NCBI GenBank assembly: GCA_016703535.1
Contig: JADJBV010000001.1
Coordinates: 3,586,001 to 3,650,000, forward strand
Length of the DNA stretch: 64,000 nt
Source: Deltaproteobacteria bacterium
Lineage (GTDB): Bacteria > Myxococcota > Kuafuiibacteriia > Kuafuiibacteriales > Kuafuiibacteriaceae
Reading direction: 5' to 3'
The position numbers were made by a program, and so were the translations under genes. Under the pieces are notes generated by a model. The model was not told where the DNA came from and did no database searches. It saw only the letters and a program-made list of their open reading frames with translations. Of this stretch, positions 7,499 to 16,264 are shown in pieces (position 1 is the stretch's first letter; every line of letters starts with the position of its first letter).

Positions 7499-8818
7499 CT
7501 AACGTCGGTAACGCAACACCGCGGCGTAGAAGCCGTCGCTGCCGTGGCGGTTGGGCAAAAGGCGCAAGACCTCGCCGTCGCCGATGCCCAGCGCCAACTC
7601 CTTGCCCAAGATCTCTTTGGCTGGCACCCGCTCCAGATCGGGGTGGGCCGCCAAAAATCGCTCGATGACGCCGTCGTTTTCGGCGCGCAACAAGGAGCAG
7701 GTCGCGTAGATCAGGCGGCCCTTCTCGTGCACCAACAAAAGGGCCCGCTCCAGGATGCGGAGCTGGAGTTGGGCCAACCGCTCGACCTTTTCGGCGGTGA
7801 GTGACAGGCGGGCCTCGGGGTTGCGGCGCAGGACGCCCGAGCCCGAACAGGGGGCGTCGACCAGGACCCGATCGGCCTTGTGCTCCAGCCGGGCCAAGGG
7901 TTCGGGCCAAGCACCTTCGGCGGGCGTGATCACCACCTGCAGGTTGCTGAGGCCGGCGCGGCGGGCCCGACGACCCAACTCCTCCAGGCGTTTTTCGGCG
8001 GACGGGACGTCGCAGGCCAACAAGCGACCTTGTCCTTTGAGGAGCGCCCCGAGGGCCAAGGTCTTGCCGCCGGCGCCGGCGCAGACGTCGATCACCAGGC
8101 CTTTGGGCGGCGGGGCGACCAAAAGCGCGATCAGTTGGCTGCCTTCGTCTTGCACCTCGAAGGCGCCGGCTTGGAACTCGGTGTAGCCGTAGACGTCCCG
8201 GCGGCGATCGAGGTTGAGGCCGTCGGGGGACCAGCGGGTCGGGGACGTCGGCACGCCGTGGGCCAAAAGTTGGGCCGCGAGGGTTTGACGATCGCCCTTC
8301 AGTCGGTTGGTCCGGACGGTGAACGGTGGTGCGTGGCTAAGGGACCGGATCAGAGCCTCACCTTCGACAGGGCCGTGATCTTGGAGGAGCGCGCCCACCA
8401 ACCACTCGGGCAGGTTGTGCTCCAGGGCCAAACGGGCCTCGAAGCCCAGGCCGTGGAGGACGGCTTCGTAGGCCGAGGGCAAGCGGGTGAAGTCCAGACC
8501 TTGCAAGTTGTCTTGCGCGGCTTCCGGGGTGAACGTTCCCCGCAAGACCAATTGGGCCACATACCAAGAGCGGGCCCGATCCCGTGGCCGCACCGGTGAG
8601 GTGGCGATCGCGTTGACCGCGGCCTCTAGGCGCCGTTGATCCCGCAAGACGGCGTAGACCGTCTCCACCACCTCACCCCGTTCGCTGGGCGCCAGCTCCG
8701 ACAAGACCTCGGGGAAGAGATCGGTGGCGCGGCGGCCGGCTTCGACCCCGATCAGGACCCGGATCCCCACTCGGGTGGCCCGCTCCTGGGCCGTCTCGGC
8801 GGCGTGTTGGCTCGACAT
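7499..8818 (-). CDS. rsmB: 16S rRNA m5C967 methyltransferase RsmB-like
   Basis: This 439-residue SAM-dependent RNA m5C methyltransferase has the RsmB layout: an N-terminal NusB-like helical domain (about 10-140), a linker, and the catalytic Rossmann domain. SAM-binding motif I is VIDVCAGAGGKTLALG. Motif IV is LVDAPCSGSGVLRRNPE, whose Cys assists product release, and motif VI is IYATCSLLRAEND with the nucleophilic Cys. RsmB methylates C967 of 16S rRNA during 30S assembly; the exact target base is inferred from the family. The ATG at 8818 matches the start of the NusB-like domain. One copy of the dispersed palindrome (8503-8516) lies within the helical domain, encoding AQDNLQ. Confidence 0.88.
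   Translation of the reverse strand: MSSQHAAETAQERATRVGIRVLIGVEAGRRATDLFPEVLSELAPSERGEVVETVYAVLRDQRRLEAAVNAIATSPVRPRDRARSWYVAQLVLRGTFTPEAAQDNLQGLDFTRLPSAYEAVLHGLGFEARLALEHNLPEWLVGALLQDHGPVEGEALIRSLSHAPPFTVRTNRLKGDRQTLAAQLLAHGVPTSPTRWSPDGLNLDRRRDVYGYTEFQAGAFEVQDEGSQLIALLVAPPPKGLVIDVCAGAGGKTLALGALLKGQGRLLACDVPSAEKRLEELGRRARRAGLSNLQVVITPAEGAWPEPLARLEHKADRVLVDAPCSGSGVLRRNPEARLSLTAEKVERLAQLQLRILERALLLVHEKGRLIYATCSLLRAENDGVIERFLAAHPDLERVPAKEILGKELALGIGDGEVLRLLPNRHGSDGFYAAVLRYRR
8503..8516. repeat. Dispersed palindrome copy 3
   Basis: GCAAGTTGTCTTGC lies inside the rsmB-like gene (minus strand), in the region between the NusB-like and catalytic domains. It is identical in all 14 bases to the copy at 6039-6052. 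Confidence 0.7.
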
Positions 8819-8903
8819 CGCCGGGCAAGGTCGGGCCTCGGCCCGGCTCGGTCAACGACGAACGCCGCTTGAGGCCCGCCCCGCCCTCTGCTCAGATTCG
8901 CGG

Positions 8904-9689
8904 ATGAGCGATCACCTGCGCCTGACCCACCAAGACGGCGTCGCCATCTTGACCATCGAACGCCCCGATCGCCGCAACGCCCTGGATGGGCCGCTGTGGA
9001 CGGGGATCGGCGCGGCCGCCCAAAAACTCGCGCAAAACCCGCCCAAGGCCCTGATCGTCACCGGCGCGGGTGGGCACTTCTCTTCAGGCATGGACCTCAA
9101 GCCCGACAACCCCTTGTTGCAGCGGCTTCTGCCGGCGATGGCCGCCCAAGACGAGGGGGTCTTCACCGCCTTGATCACCGAACTGAAGGGGGCGGTCGAC
9201 GCCTTGACCTTGTTGCCTTGCCCGGTGATCGCCGCCATCGAGGGGGCCTGCGCCGGCGGGGGATTGGAGGTGGCCTTGGCCTGTGATCTGCGGGTCGCGG
9301 GTGAGACGGCCTTCTTCTCTTTGCCCGAGGCCCGGGTCGGGATGATGCCCGACGTGGGTGGGACGGTCCGCCTCGCCCGGCTGATCGGGAGGTCCCGGGC
9401 CGCCGAGCTGATCTTGACCAACGAGCGGATCGACGCCCGAACCGCCCATCACTTTGGGCTGATCAACCGGGTCGCCACCCCTGGACAAGCCCTAGCCGAA
9501 GCCCTGCGGCTGGCGATTCAGACCCAAAGTTCGGCGCCCACCGCCACCAAAGAGATCCTGCAGCTCCTCCGCAGCCCCGAGCCGACCTTCGCCGCCGAAA
9601 CCGCGGCGGGTGTCCGGGTCTTGTGCTCGGGCGAGGCCGTCGAAGGCGTCAGCTCCTTCTTCGAAAAACGCCCGCCCCGCTGGTCGTAA
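8904..9689 (+). CDS. Enoyl-CoA hydratase/isomerase family protein
   Basis: The 261-residue crotonase-fold protein keeps the family landmarks: IERPDRRNALDGPLW near the N-terminus, the oxyanion-hole element GGHFSSGMDL, and IEGACAGGGLEVALACDLRV. The two catalytic acidic positions are occupied: the Glu in GGLEVALACD and the Glu in LPEARVGMMPD. It is therefore probably an active hydratase, or an isomerase/hydrolase of the same superfamily, acting on acyl-CoA thioesters in the cytoplasm. The start is the ATG at 8904; the frame is open further upstream but overlaps the divergent rsmB start and is not conserved. No other beta-oxidation gene is adjacent. Confidence 0.85.
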   Translation: MSDHLRLTHQDGVAILTIERPDRRNALDGPLWTGIGAAAQKLAQNPPKALIVTGAGGHFSSGMDLKPDNPLLQRLLPAMAAQDEGVFTALITELKGAVDALTLLPCPVIAAIEGACAGGGLEVALACDLRVAGETAFFSLPEARVGMMPDVGGTVRLARLIGRSRAAELILTNERIDARTAHHFGLINRVATPGQALAEALRLAIQTQSSAPTATKEILQLLRSPEPTFAAETAAGVRVLCSGEAVEGVSSFFEKRPPRWS

Positions 9690-9749
9690 AGGCGGGCCCC
9701 CGCAAGTTGCCGGTGGCGCCGGCCGATCCGGGCCCCTACCCTGCCCTCC

Positions 9750-11762
9750 GTGTTGCCTTCGCCTCGTCAACGCCGCTTGGCCGTCCTCGGCCCCGACGGC
9801 ACCGTGCCCTTCGGTGGCATCCCTTTTTCGGCGGCCCGGGCCAACCAGCCCCTGCCGATGACCGTGGCCGAGATGAAGTCTCGGGGTTGGGACGCGGTCG
9901 ACGTGGTCTTCGTCAGCGGCGACGCCTACGTGGATCATCCGAGCTTCGCCATGGCCCTCCTCGGCCGCTTGTTGGAGGCCGCCGGTTACCGCGTCGCGAT
10001 CTTGAGCCAACCCGACTGGAGGAGCGCCGATCCTTGGCGATCGTTCGGCAAGCCGCGCCTGTTCTTCGGCATCAGCGCCGGGAACATGGACTCGATGATC
10101 AACCACTACACGGCCAACAAGAAGGTCCGGAACGACGACGCCTACAGCCCCAACGGCGAGATCGGCCGACGCCCCGACCGGGCCACCTTGGCCTACTGCC
10201 AGCGGGCCAAAGAGGCCTTCCCGGACGTGCCGATCATCGCCGGCGGCGTCGAGGCCAGCCTGCGCCGTTTGGCCCACTACGACTACTGGAGCGACAAGGT
10301 CCGCCGTTCGATCATCATGGACGCCAAGCCGGATCTGTTGGTCTACGGCATGGGCGAACGGGGCATCTTGGAGGTGGCCAAACGCCTGGCGGCCGGCGAA
10401 CCCATCAAGGCCATACGGGATCTGCGGGGCACGGCCTACCGCATCGGCAAGAAGGAAGAGCCGCCGCTGGAAGACAGCGTGTTGTTGCCCAGCTACGAAG
10501 AGGTCGCCGAAGACAAGCTGGCCTTCTGCAAGTTGACCCGGCAGGCCCACCACGAGACCAACCCCGGCAACGCCCGCCGCCTGATCCAAAAACACGGCGA
10601 CGAACACGTGGTGATCAACCCGCCGGCCTTTCCTTTGGCCGAGTCGGAGATGGATCGGGTCTACGGCCTGCCCTACACCCGTCGCCCTCACCCCAGCTAT
10701 GGGCAGGCCAAGATCCCGGCCTTCGAGGTGGTCAAGGACTCGGTCCAGATCATGCGCGGCTGCTTCGGCGGCTGCACCTTCTGCTCAATCACCGCCCACG
10801 AGGGTCGGGTGATCCAGAGCCGCAGCCAAGAATCGGTGTTGGCGGAGCTCGAGAAGATGAGCCGGGATCCCAACTTCAAGGGCGTGGTCAGCGACATCGG
10901 CGGCCCCACCGCCAACATGTACCAAATGCGCTGCACCGAACCCGAGGTCGAGGCCAAGTGCCGCAGGTTGTCTTGCGTTCATCCCAAGATCTGTAAGTTG
11001 CTCGGCACCGATCACGGCCCCTTGGTGCAGCTGATGCGGAAGGCCCGGCACGTGAAGGGCGTACGGAAGGTCTTTGTGGCCTCGGGCATCCGCATGGATC
11101 TGGCTCGGCGGGATCCGGTCTACATGCGGGAGTTGGCCCAACACCACACCGGCGGCCTGCTCAAGGTGGCCCCCGAACACCACGACCCAGCGGTCCTCGA
11201 CCTGATGAAGAAACCCAGCTCGGAGGACTTCCTCAAGTTCGATGAGGCCTTCCAGGAGGCCTCGGCGGCGGCGGGCAAAGAGCAGTATTTGGTGCCCTAC
11301 TACATCGCCAGCCACCCGGGCTCGGATCTGCCGGCGATGATCGATCTCGCGGTGTTCTTGAAGCGCAACGGCTATCAGCCCGACCAGGTGCAGGACTTCA
11401 TCCCTTCTCCCTTCGATCTTGCGGCGGCCATGTACCACACCGGCCTCGATCCCCTGACGATGAAACCGGTCTACGTGGCCAAACACCTCAACGATCGGAA
11501 GTTGCAGCGGGCGCTGCTTCAGTTCTTCAAGCCCGAAAACTACTTCGAGGTGCGAAAGGCGCTGCTGGAGGCCGGCCGCAAAGACCTGATCGGCGACGGT
11601 TGTGACGCCTTGATCCCCGAACACCCCCCTAGGGAAGCGCTGGAGAAGCGGCGAATGGAGGCCGCCCGGGCCATCACCGCCGAAAAGGGGGGTGACCACC
11701 TGCGCAGCCGCCCGAACACCGGCTACCGACCCCACCGCAAGTCAGGGCAACGGCGAAGCTGA
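9750..11762 (+). CDS. YgiQ-family radical SAM protein
   Basis: This 670-residue protein matches the YgiQ (UPF0313) family along its length. The N-terminal B12-binding-like region has FSAARANQPLPMTVAEMKSRG and FFGISAGNMDSMINHYT. The radical SAM cluster motif is CFGGCTFC (CX3CX2C) in MRGCFGGCTFCSITAHEGR. Later landmarks are CRRLSC, TDHGPL, KVAPEH and QDFIPSP. It should be a cytoplasmic [4Fe-4S] enzyme; the reaction of the family is not established. The start appears to be the GTG at 9750, 60 bases after the hydratase gene. The C-terminal ~30 residues are basic and low in complexity. The sequence encoding CRRLSC contains a palindrome-like site (10963-10976). Confidence 0.88.
   Translation: MLPSPRQRRLAVLGPDGTVPFGGIPFSAARANQPLPMTVAEMKSRGWDAVDVVFVSGDAYVDHPSFAMALLGRLLEAAGYRVAILSQPDWRSADPWRSFGKPRLFFGISAGNMDSMINHYTANKKVRNDDAYSPNGEIGRRPDRATLAYCQRAKEAFPDVPIIAGGVEASLRRLAHYDYWSDKVRRSIIMDAKPDLLVYGMGERGILEVAKRLAAGEPIKAIRDLRGTAYRIGKKEEPPLEDSVLLPSYEEVAEDKLAFCKLTRQAHHETNPGNARRLIQKHGDEHVVINPPAFPLAESEMDRVYGLPYTRRPHPSYGQAKIPAFEVVKDSVQIMRGCFGGCTFCSITAHEGRVIQSRSQESVLAELEKMSRDPNFKGVVSDIGGPTANMYQMRCTEPEVEAKCRRLSCVHPKICKLLGTDHGPLVQLMRKARHVKGVRKVFVASGIRMDLARRDPVYMRELAQHHTGGLLKVAPEHHDPAVLDLMKKPSSEDFLKFDEAFQEASAAAGKEQYLVPYYIASHPGSDLPAMIDLAVFLKRNGYQPDQVQDFIPSPFDLAAAMYHTGLDPLTMKPVYVAKHLNDRKLQRALLQFFKPENYFEVRKALLEAGRKDLIGDGCDALIPEHPPREALEKRRMEAARAITAEKGGDHLRSRPNTGYRPHRKSGQRRS
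10963..10976. repeat. Palindrome-like site (weak copy 4)
   Basis: GCAGGTTGTCTTGC differs by one base from the copies at 6039 and 8503. It encodes the conserved CRRLSC motif of YgiQ proteins, so its resemblance may be a coincidence of protein coding rather than a true copy. Confidence 0.35.
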
Positions 11763-11783
11763 GCTCTGGTGGTGCCCGCCCGG

Positions 11784-12926
11784 TCAGGCCGGAGGCACGC
11801 TGCCGGCGCTGGCCCGGATCCGCAGCGGCTCCTTGACGCCGACCACCGAAGCGAAGCGGACCAGCCGCTCGACCATCGCCGGCGAAACCTCGGCGCCGCG
11901 CGCCAGGAGGAGCAGGCCGTTTTTGGCCCGCACGTCGTCATCCACCACCATCCCGGCGCGAAGATCGCTGACCTTGATGGAGCAGGTGCCGATCAGCTCT
12001 CCGCCCGGCAGATCCGCCAAGGCCTCGACGATCTCCTGAAACTCCCGGGCGAAGTGGGCTTTGACCCGAGGTAAGGCGGCCTTCAGGGAGTGGACTTCAC
12101 CGAGCAGGCGCTCCAGCTGCCCGATCACCTGGAGCAGCCGAACCCCCCGGACCTCCTCGGGCGTCACCACCGCCTGGAGCGGAATACCAAATTGGTAACG
12201 GATCATCGTCGCCACCGACTCCAGCCGCGGGATCGGCGACAGCAGCTGGTAGGCCGACTCGGCGTGGCCGTTGACCATCTGCTTCTCCTCGTGGGCCAGC
12301 TCCATGCGCGCGTAGCTGCGCTCCAAGATGGCGTCCGGGATCGCCACCTGGCCCAGCTGCGAAAGTTCGGCGGCCACCTCGTATTGCCAAGCGTTGGGCC
12401 ACGCCAACTTCTGGGTCACGTGGCGGGCGCAACGGCCGTAAAAGGATGAGCGACGCAGGGCCAAGGGCGCCGCCATCCCCAAGATCTGGAGCAAGGTCTT
12501 GACGGTGGCGGCCAAGGTCGCCTGCTGGAGCTCTCGTTCGCTGAGCACGGCCCTTCGCCGCTCGATCGCCTCCTGCACGGTCCGCTCCAGGAGGTCAGGG
12601 GGACAGGGTTTGCTCAAGAAGCGGAAGATGCCGCCGCCGTTGATCGCCGCGACCGTCGAGCGCAGGTCGGCTTGACCGGTGAGTAAGATCCGTTCGGTGT
12701 CGGGCGCCCGCTCTTTTGCCTTCGACAAGAAGGCGGCCCCATCCATGTTGGGCATCCGCATGTCGGAGACCACCACGTCGAAGTTTCCGAGGATCACCTT
12801 CTCGAGACCTTCGGCGCCGCTGGTAGCGGTCTCTACATCGAACACCAACCCCAAGGTGCGTTGGAGCCCCTCGAGCACCTTGGGTTCGTCGTCCACGCAC
12901 AACACTCGGGCCGGGACCGTGGTCAT
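11784..12926 (-). CDS. Response regulator: REC plus degenerate HD-GYP-like domain
   Basis: The protein is 380 residues. The REC domain (1-125) has VDDEP, the phospho-acceptor in VVVSDMRMP (D55) and the conserved Lys in FLSKPCPP. The C-terminal region aligns with HD-GYP phosphodiesterases (FYGRCARHVTQKLAWPNAW, then AELSQLGQVAIPDAILE). The metal-binding His-Asp of the usual LHDIGK is replaced (LSQLGQ), and the later HHE position is IRYQFG. It is therefore probably not a c-di-GMP phosphodiesterase but may still bind a partner or nucleotide. The true start is the ATG at 12926, which overlaps the stop of the upstream REC-HDOD gene (ATGA). It is the last gene of a four-gene coupled operon. Confidence 0.8.
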   Translation of the reverse strand: MTTVPARVLCVDDEPKVLEGLQRTLGLVFDVETATSGAEGLEKVILGNFDVVVSDMRMPNMDGAAFLSKAKERAPDTERILLTGQADLRSTVAAINGGGIFRFLSKPCPPDLLERTVQEAIERRRAVLSERELQQATLAATVKTLLQILGMAAPLALRRSSFYGRCARHVTQKLAWPNAWQYEVAAELSQLGQVAIPDAILERSYARMELAHEEKQMVNGHAESAYQLLSPIPRLESVATMIRYQFGIPLQAVVTPEEVRGVRLLQVIGQLERLLGEVHSLKAALPRVKAHFAREFQEIVEALADLPGGELIGTCSIKVSDLRAGMVVDDDVRAKNGLLLLARGAEVSPAMVERLVRFASVVGVKEPLRIRASAGSVPPA

Positions 12927-14023
12927 GGCGTCTCCTTCTGATGCTCCTCTAGCAGGTGTCGACACTCGGGCAGCCGCTCCTTGAGGCCCAAGGCATCGAC
13001 GAAAGCCTGGTCGACCACTTCACCCGCCACCATACTGTGGGCGAGGTAAACCGCCGAAGAGACCCCCAAGGTCGGAGGTTCGGGCCAGGGACCATGGTGG
13101 CGGGCCACGGCCTCGACCAAAACTGGGGGCAAAGACCAAAGCGACAACAAATAGGCACCCAAAGAGGCGTGAAACCGCGGATCTTCGGAGCGGCTCGCCG
13201 GCGGGCCCGAGTCCATCCGCTCGAGCAGTTGACCGACGTCAGCCAAGATCGCCGCGGTGGCGGCCAACTCCACGTCCTTGGAGTTCCTCATGATCGAACG
13301 AACCAGCCGCACCGCCCGCAAGGCTCGCATCTGCAGCGCGTCGACGAAGTGAAGATCAACGCCAGGCACCGGGCGGAAGACCTCGGCGGCCAACACCAAC
13401 TCTCGCACCAAACGGAGGCCCAGGCGCTTCACCGCCACGTCGACGCTAGCGACGGTCATGCCCCGACCAAAAAAGGAGCTGTTGGCGAGCTGCAAGACCT
13501 TGGCGCCCATCGCCGGCTCCTGAGAGAGCAACCTTCGAACCGCCTCCTCCGGGGGATTGTCCATGGCCAAGAGGCGGTTGAGCTCCAGGTACAAGGTCGG
13601 CGCGCTGGGCAAGGAGCCCACTCGACCGACGGTGGCCAAGACCCGTGGATCTTCCAGCTCTCGTCGGAGCGCTTGCAGCCGCTCGACCGTATCCACCAGG
13701 CGTTCGGGTGGACAGGGCTTGTCCAAAAACTGGTGGGCCACGTTCAGGACCCGCATCGAAGCGTGTCGATCGGTCTGGCCGCTAAGGATGATCCGCGCCG
13801 CGCTCGGGTGCCTCTCCCGGACCTTCTCGAGCAGCTCGGCGCCGCTCATCAAGGGCATCATCATATCCGAGATGACCACGTCACAGGTGACCTCGGCCAA
13901 GCGGGCCAGGGCCTCGGCCCCGGAGCTCGCGGTCTCCACCTCCCAATCGGGGGCGATGGCGTACAACATCCGGTTCAGGCCTTCGACGACCCGGAGTTCG
14001 TCGTCGACCAATAGGACCCTCAT
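12923..14023 (-). CDS. Response regulator with HDOD output domain
   Basis: The 366-residue protein has an N-terminal REC domain (VDDEL, phospho-acceptor D53 in ISDMMMP, FLDKPCPP) followed by an HDOD domain (about 135-340). The HDOD domain contains GSLPSAPTLYLELNRLL, QEPAMGAKVLQLANSSFFGRG and SVDVAVKRLGLRLVRELVL. HDOD proteins are non-enzymatic relatives of HD phosphohydrolases used in signalling in proteobacteria. Its REC domain resembles that of the next gene, including the shared KPCPP, so the two probably arose by duplication. The ATG at 14023 overlaps the upstream kinase stop (ATGA), and its own stop overlaps the next ATG in the same way. Confidence 0.85.
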   Translation of the reverse strand: MRVLLVDDELRVVEGLNRMLYAIAPDWEVETASSGAEALARLAEVTCDVVISDMMMPLMSGAELLEKVRERHPSAARIILSGQTDRHASMRVLNVAHQFLDKPCPPERLVDTVERLQALRRELEDPRVLATVGRVGSLPSAPTLYLELNRLLAMDNPPEEAVRRLLSQEPAMGAKVLQLANSSFFGRGMTVASVDVAVKRLGLRLVRELVLAAEVFRPVPGVDLHFVDALQMRALRAVRLVRSIMRNSKDVELAATAAILADVGQLLERMDSGPPASRSEDPRFHASLGAYLLSLWSLPPVLVEAVARHHGPWPEPPTLGVSSAVYLAHSMVAGEVVDQAFVDALGLKERLPECRHLLEEHQKETP

Positions 14024-15066
14024 CGGACCTCCTCGGGGAGGCGCAGGGGCAACCTCAAGATGAAGGTGGTGCCCACGCCGAGTTCGGATTCGAAGTCGAT
14101 CTCACCATGGTGGCGCTCCACCATCACCGAATAGGCGATGGCCAGGCCTTGTCCGGTGCCCTTGCCCACCGGTTTGGTCGTGAAGAAGGGGTCGAAGATC
14201 CGGGGCCGGATCGCCTCGGGGATGCCACCACCATCATCCTTGATCCGGATCTCCGCCCAGGGAGGGGCCCGTCGAGTGGAGATGTCGATGTGACCCAACT
14301 CTCCGCCGGCTGGGCGTTGTTCGGCGATGGCGTGGGCGGCGTTGACGATGAGGTTGAGCAGCACTTGGTTGATTTGATCCCTGAGGCATGGCACCGGGGC
14401 CAGCTCTTCGTCGAAGGTGGTTTGGATGTCGGCGACGTACTTCCACTCGTTGCGGGCGACGGTGACCGTGGTGGTGATGCACTCCCGGAGGTCGACTGGC
14501 TCCCGACGATCGGCCGAAGGGTGAGAAAAGTCCTTCATCGCGCCGACGATCGAGCCCACGCGCCGCAAGCCTTCGGCCGCTTGTTCGATGGCCTTGGGGA
14601 GTTGCTCCCGCAGGAAGGGGTAACGCAGCGCCTTGGCCTTTTCGTGGAGCGGCGCGGCCTCGGGGCCTTGGGCGGTCAACGCCAACTCCACCAACTCCAC
14701 CAAAGAACGGCAGGCCCGCTGCACAAAAACCACGTTGTCGGAGACGTATTGGGTGGGTGTGTTGATCTCGTGGGCGATGCCGGCGGCGAGTTGGCCGATC
14801 GACTCCATCTTCTGGGCTTGCAGCAGCTGGGCCTGAGCACGCCGTAGGTCGTAGTGGGCCTTCTCCAGGCGTTGGTGTTCTTCGGCCAACTGAGCGGTCT
14901 TGCGGTCGACCACCCGCTGCAGGTCGAGGCTCTCTTCCATGATCGCGAAGGCCCCGTCCCGGTGCGCGAAGCCGTCCTCGACCCGCCGCATCAACACCTC
15001 GATGGTCTTCTCTTGGGCGCGAACCTTGCGTTGCAGCGCCTCCAGGGTTGGCTCACCCCGGTTCAT
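14020..15066 (-). CDS. Soluble sensor histidine kinase
   Basis: The protein is 348 residues with no membrane segment. The first ~85 residues are an amphipathic coiled coil (LQRKVRAQEKTIEVLMRRV and LAEEHQRLEKAHYDLRR). The dimerisation/phospho-acceptor motif is GQLAAGIAHEINTP with His99. The ATP-binding domain has the N box QVLLNLIVNAAHA, G1 IKDDGGGIPE, the F box FDPFFTTKPVG and G2 GTGQGLAIAYSV. It lacks its own sensory domain, which fits receiving input from the FIST protein encoded just upstream. The ATG at 15066 overlaps the FIST stop by one base (TGATG). Two receiver proteins follow in the same operon and are the likely phosphorylation targets. Confidence 0.88.
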   Translation of the reverse strand: MNRGEPTLEALQRKVRAQEKTIEVLMRRVEDGFAHRDGAFAIMEESLDLQRVVDRKTAQLAEEHQRLEKAHYDLRRAQAQLLQAQKMESIGQLAAGIAHEINTPTQYVSDNVVFVQRACRSLVELVELALTAQGPEAAPLHEKAKALRYPFLREQLPKAIEQAAEGLRRVGSIVGAMKDFSHPSADRREPVDLRECITTTVTVARNEWKYVADIQTTFDEELAPVPCLRDQINQVLLNLIVNAAHAIAEQRPAGGELGHIDISTRRAPPWAEIRIKDDGGGIPEAIRPRIFDPFFTTKPVGKGTGQGLAIAYSVMVERHHGEIDFESELGVGTTFILRLPLRLPEEVR

Positions 15067-16187
15067 CACGTGCCCCCGCCGAGGGCGATCCCCGTGAAGG
15101 TCTGGTTGACGTGGACCCCGTTGTACTGCTCGCCGTAGGTCGAAAATCCGCAGACCTGATTGTCGGCCATGAACTTTCCGATCACGTCCCGGACCCCCTC
15201 GTCTTCGAACTGCAGGCGCCGCAAGATGCAGTCGCATCCCAAGATCACGCTGGTCGGGCCGACCGCCCGGCTGGCGTCATCGAAGGCCTCGAGCATGGTG
15301 CCCAGGCTGTCGACCGGGAAGCCGATCGACAACACCAGGCCCTCCTCGATCGCACAAAAGAGGGACAAAGATCCGTCGGAGTTGGCCTTCTGAATGGACC
15401 GAACGAAGTAGTCATCGCCGATCCGCAACATCAGCGGGTTGCGCGAAAAGACCCGACCGTTCAGGTCAGCGACGGCGCAGCCGACCTTTTCGGCGTAGGC
15501 CTCCACCGCCGGCAAGCCGTCGAACTCTTGGATGGTGCGTTGGTCGGGGGTGGCGGAGGTGACCACCAGGCGCTTCATGCTGGGCGCGAAGTGTTGAAAG
15601 CGGAAGGTCTTGAACGGCAGCGTGGTCTCGAAGATCGACAACACCGCGGCGTCGGTCACGAACTCCCCGTCCCAAAAGAGCCGGGTCTCTTGGAACGCCA
15701 GATCGTCGCCGGCCGAACCGCCGATCAGCGGGACGTTGCCGAGGGCTTGGTAAAAGGCGGACGTGACCCGCTCCTCCATCCGCGAGAGGCCATCGACCAA
15801 CAAGAAGCCAAAGAGGTGGGCCGAGGGCCCGAGGGTCTTCAGGTTCTGGACCTGTTGAGCCACCTCGGCGGCCCGCTGACGACAGTCGGCGAGGGGCTTC
15901 ATCAAGAAGGGCGTGATCTTGATCCGCGGATCCTGAAAGGAGAGCGCCGTCATGCCCCCCAGCTGAAAGCCCCCCGGACCGAACTGGCCAGACGAGGTGC
16001 AGCCCAACACCCGCCCAGGGATGCGGGCGACCAGGGCCTTGCTCAAGACCTCCAGGTCGTAGCTGGGCGAACAAAAGACGAAGGTGGTGCTTTCGGGGGT
16101 CGCGGAGATCCCGGCGGCGATCTCGGCCACCGCGGCCTCGGCGTCGAGCGCCCTGGATCCTGAAAATCTGACGTTGGCTGGGCTCAA
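15066..16187 (-). CDS. FIST-domain sensory protein
   Basis: The 373-residue protein spans FIST_N and FIST_C. Landmarks are FVFCSPSYDLEVLSKAL and LGCTSSGQFGPGGFQLGG in the N-terminal half, LLVDGLSRMEERVTSAF and GGSAGDDLAFQETRLFWDGE in the middle, and AIEEGLVLSIG and VCGFSTYGEQYNGVHVNQTF at the end. FIST domains are proposed small-ligand sensors in bacterial signal transduction. The protein has no signal peptide, so sensing is cytoplasmic. The start is a TTG at 16187 preceded by GGAGGT, which decides it. It is the first gene of the operon FIST, kinase, REC-HDOD, REC-degenerate HD-GYP. Confidence 0.88.
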   Translation of the reverse strand: MSPANVRFSGSRALDAEAAVAEIAAGISATPESTTFVFCSPSYDLEVLSKALVARIPGRVLGCTSSGQFGPGGFQLGGMTALSFQDPRIKITPFLMKPLADCRQRAAEVAQQVQNLKTLGPSAHLFGFLLVDGLSRMEERVTSAFYQALGNVPLIGGSAGDDLAFQETRLFWDGEFVTDAAVLSIFETTLPFKTFRFQHFAPSMKRLVVTSATPDQRTIQEFDGLPAVEAYAEKVGCAVADLNGRVFSRNPLMLRIGDDYFVRSIQKANSDGSLSLFCAIEEGLVLSIGFPVDSLGTMLEAFDDASRAVGPTSVILGCDCILRRLQFEDEGVRDVIGKFMADNQVCGFSTYGEQYNGVHVNQTFTGIALGGGT

Positions 16188-16264
16188 GGGACCTCCGTTC
16201 GGGTAATCGGCGGAGGGCGTCCCAACTTGAGGGGTACCTGGCCATCACGGCCAGACCATTGAGA

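Noticed and set aside
10963..10976. Counting the YgiQ site as a true dispersed palindrome
   Set aside because: It encodes the conserved CRRLSC motif of the YgiQ family and has a mismatch, so protein constraint explains it.
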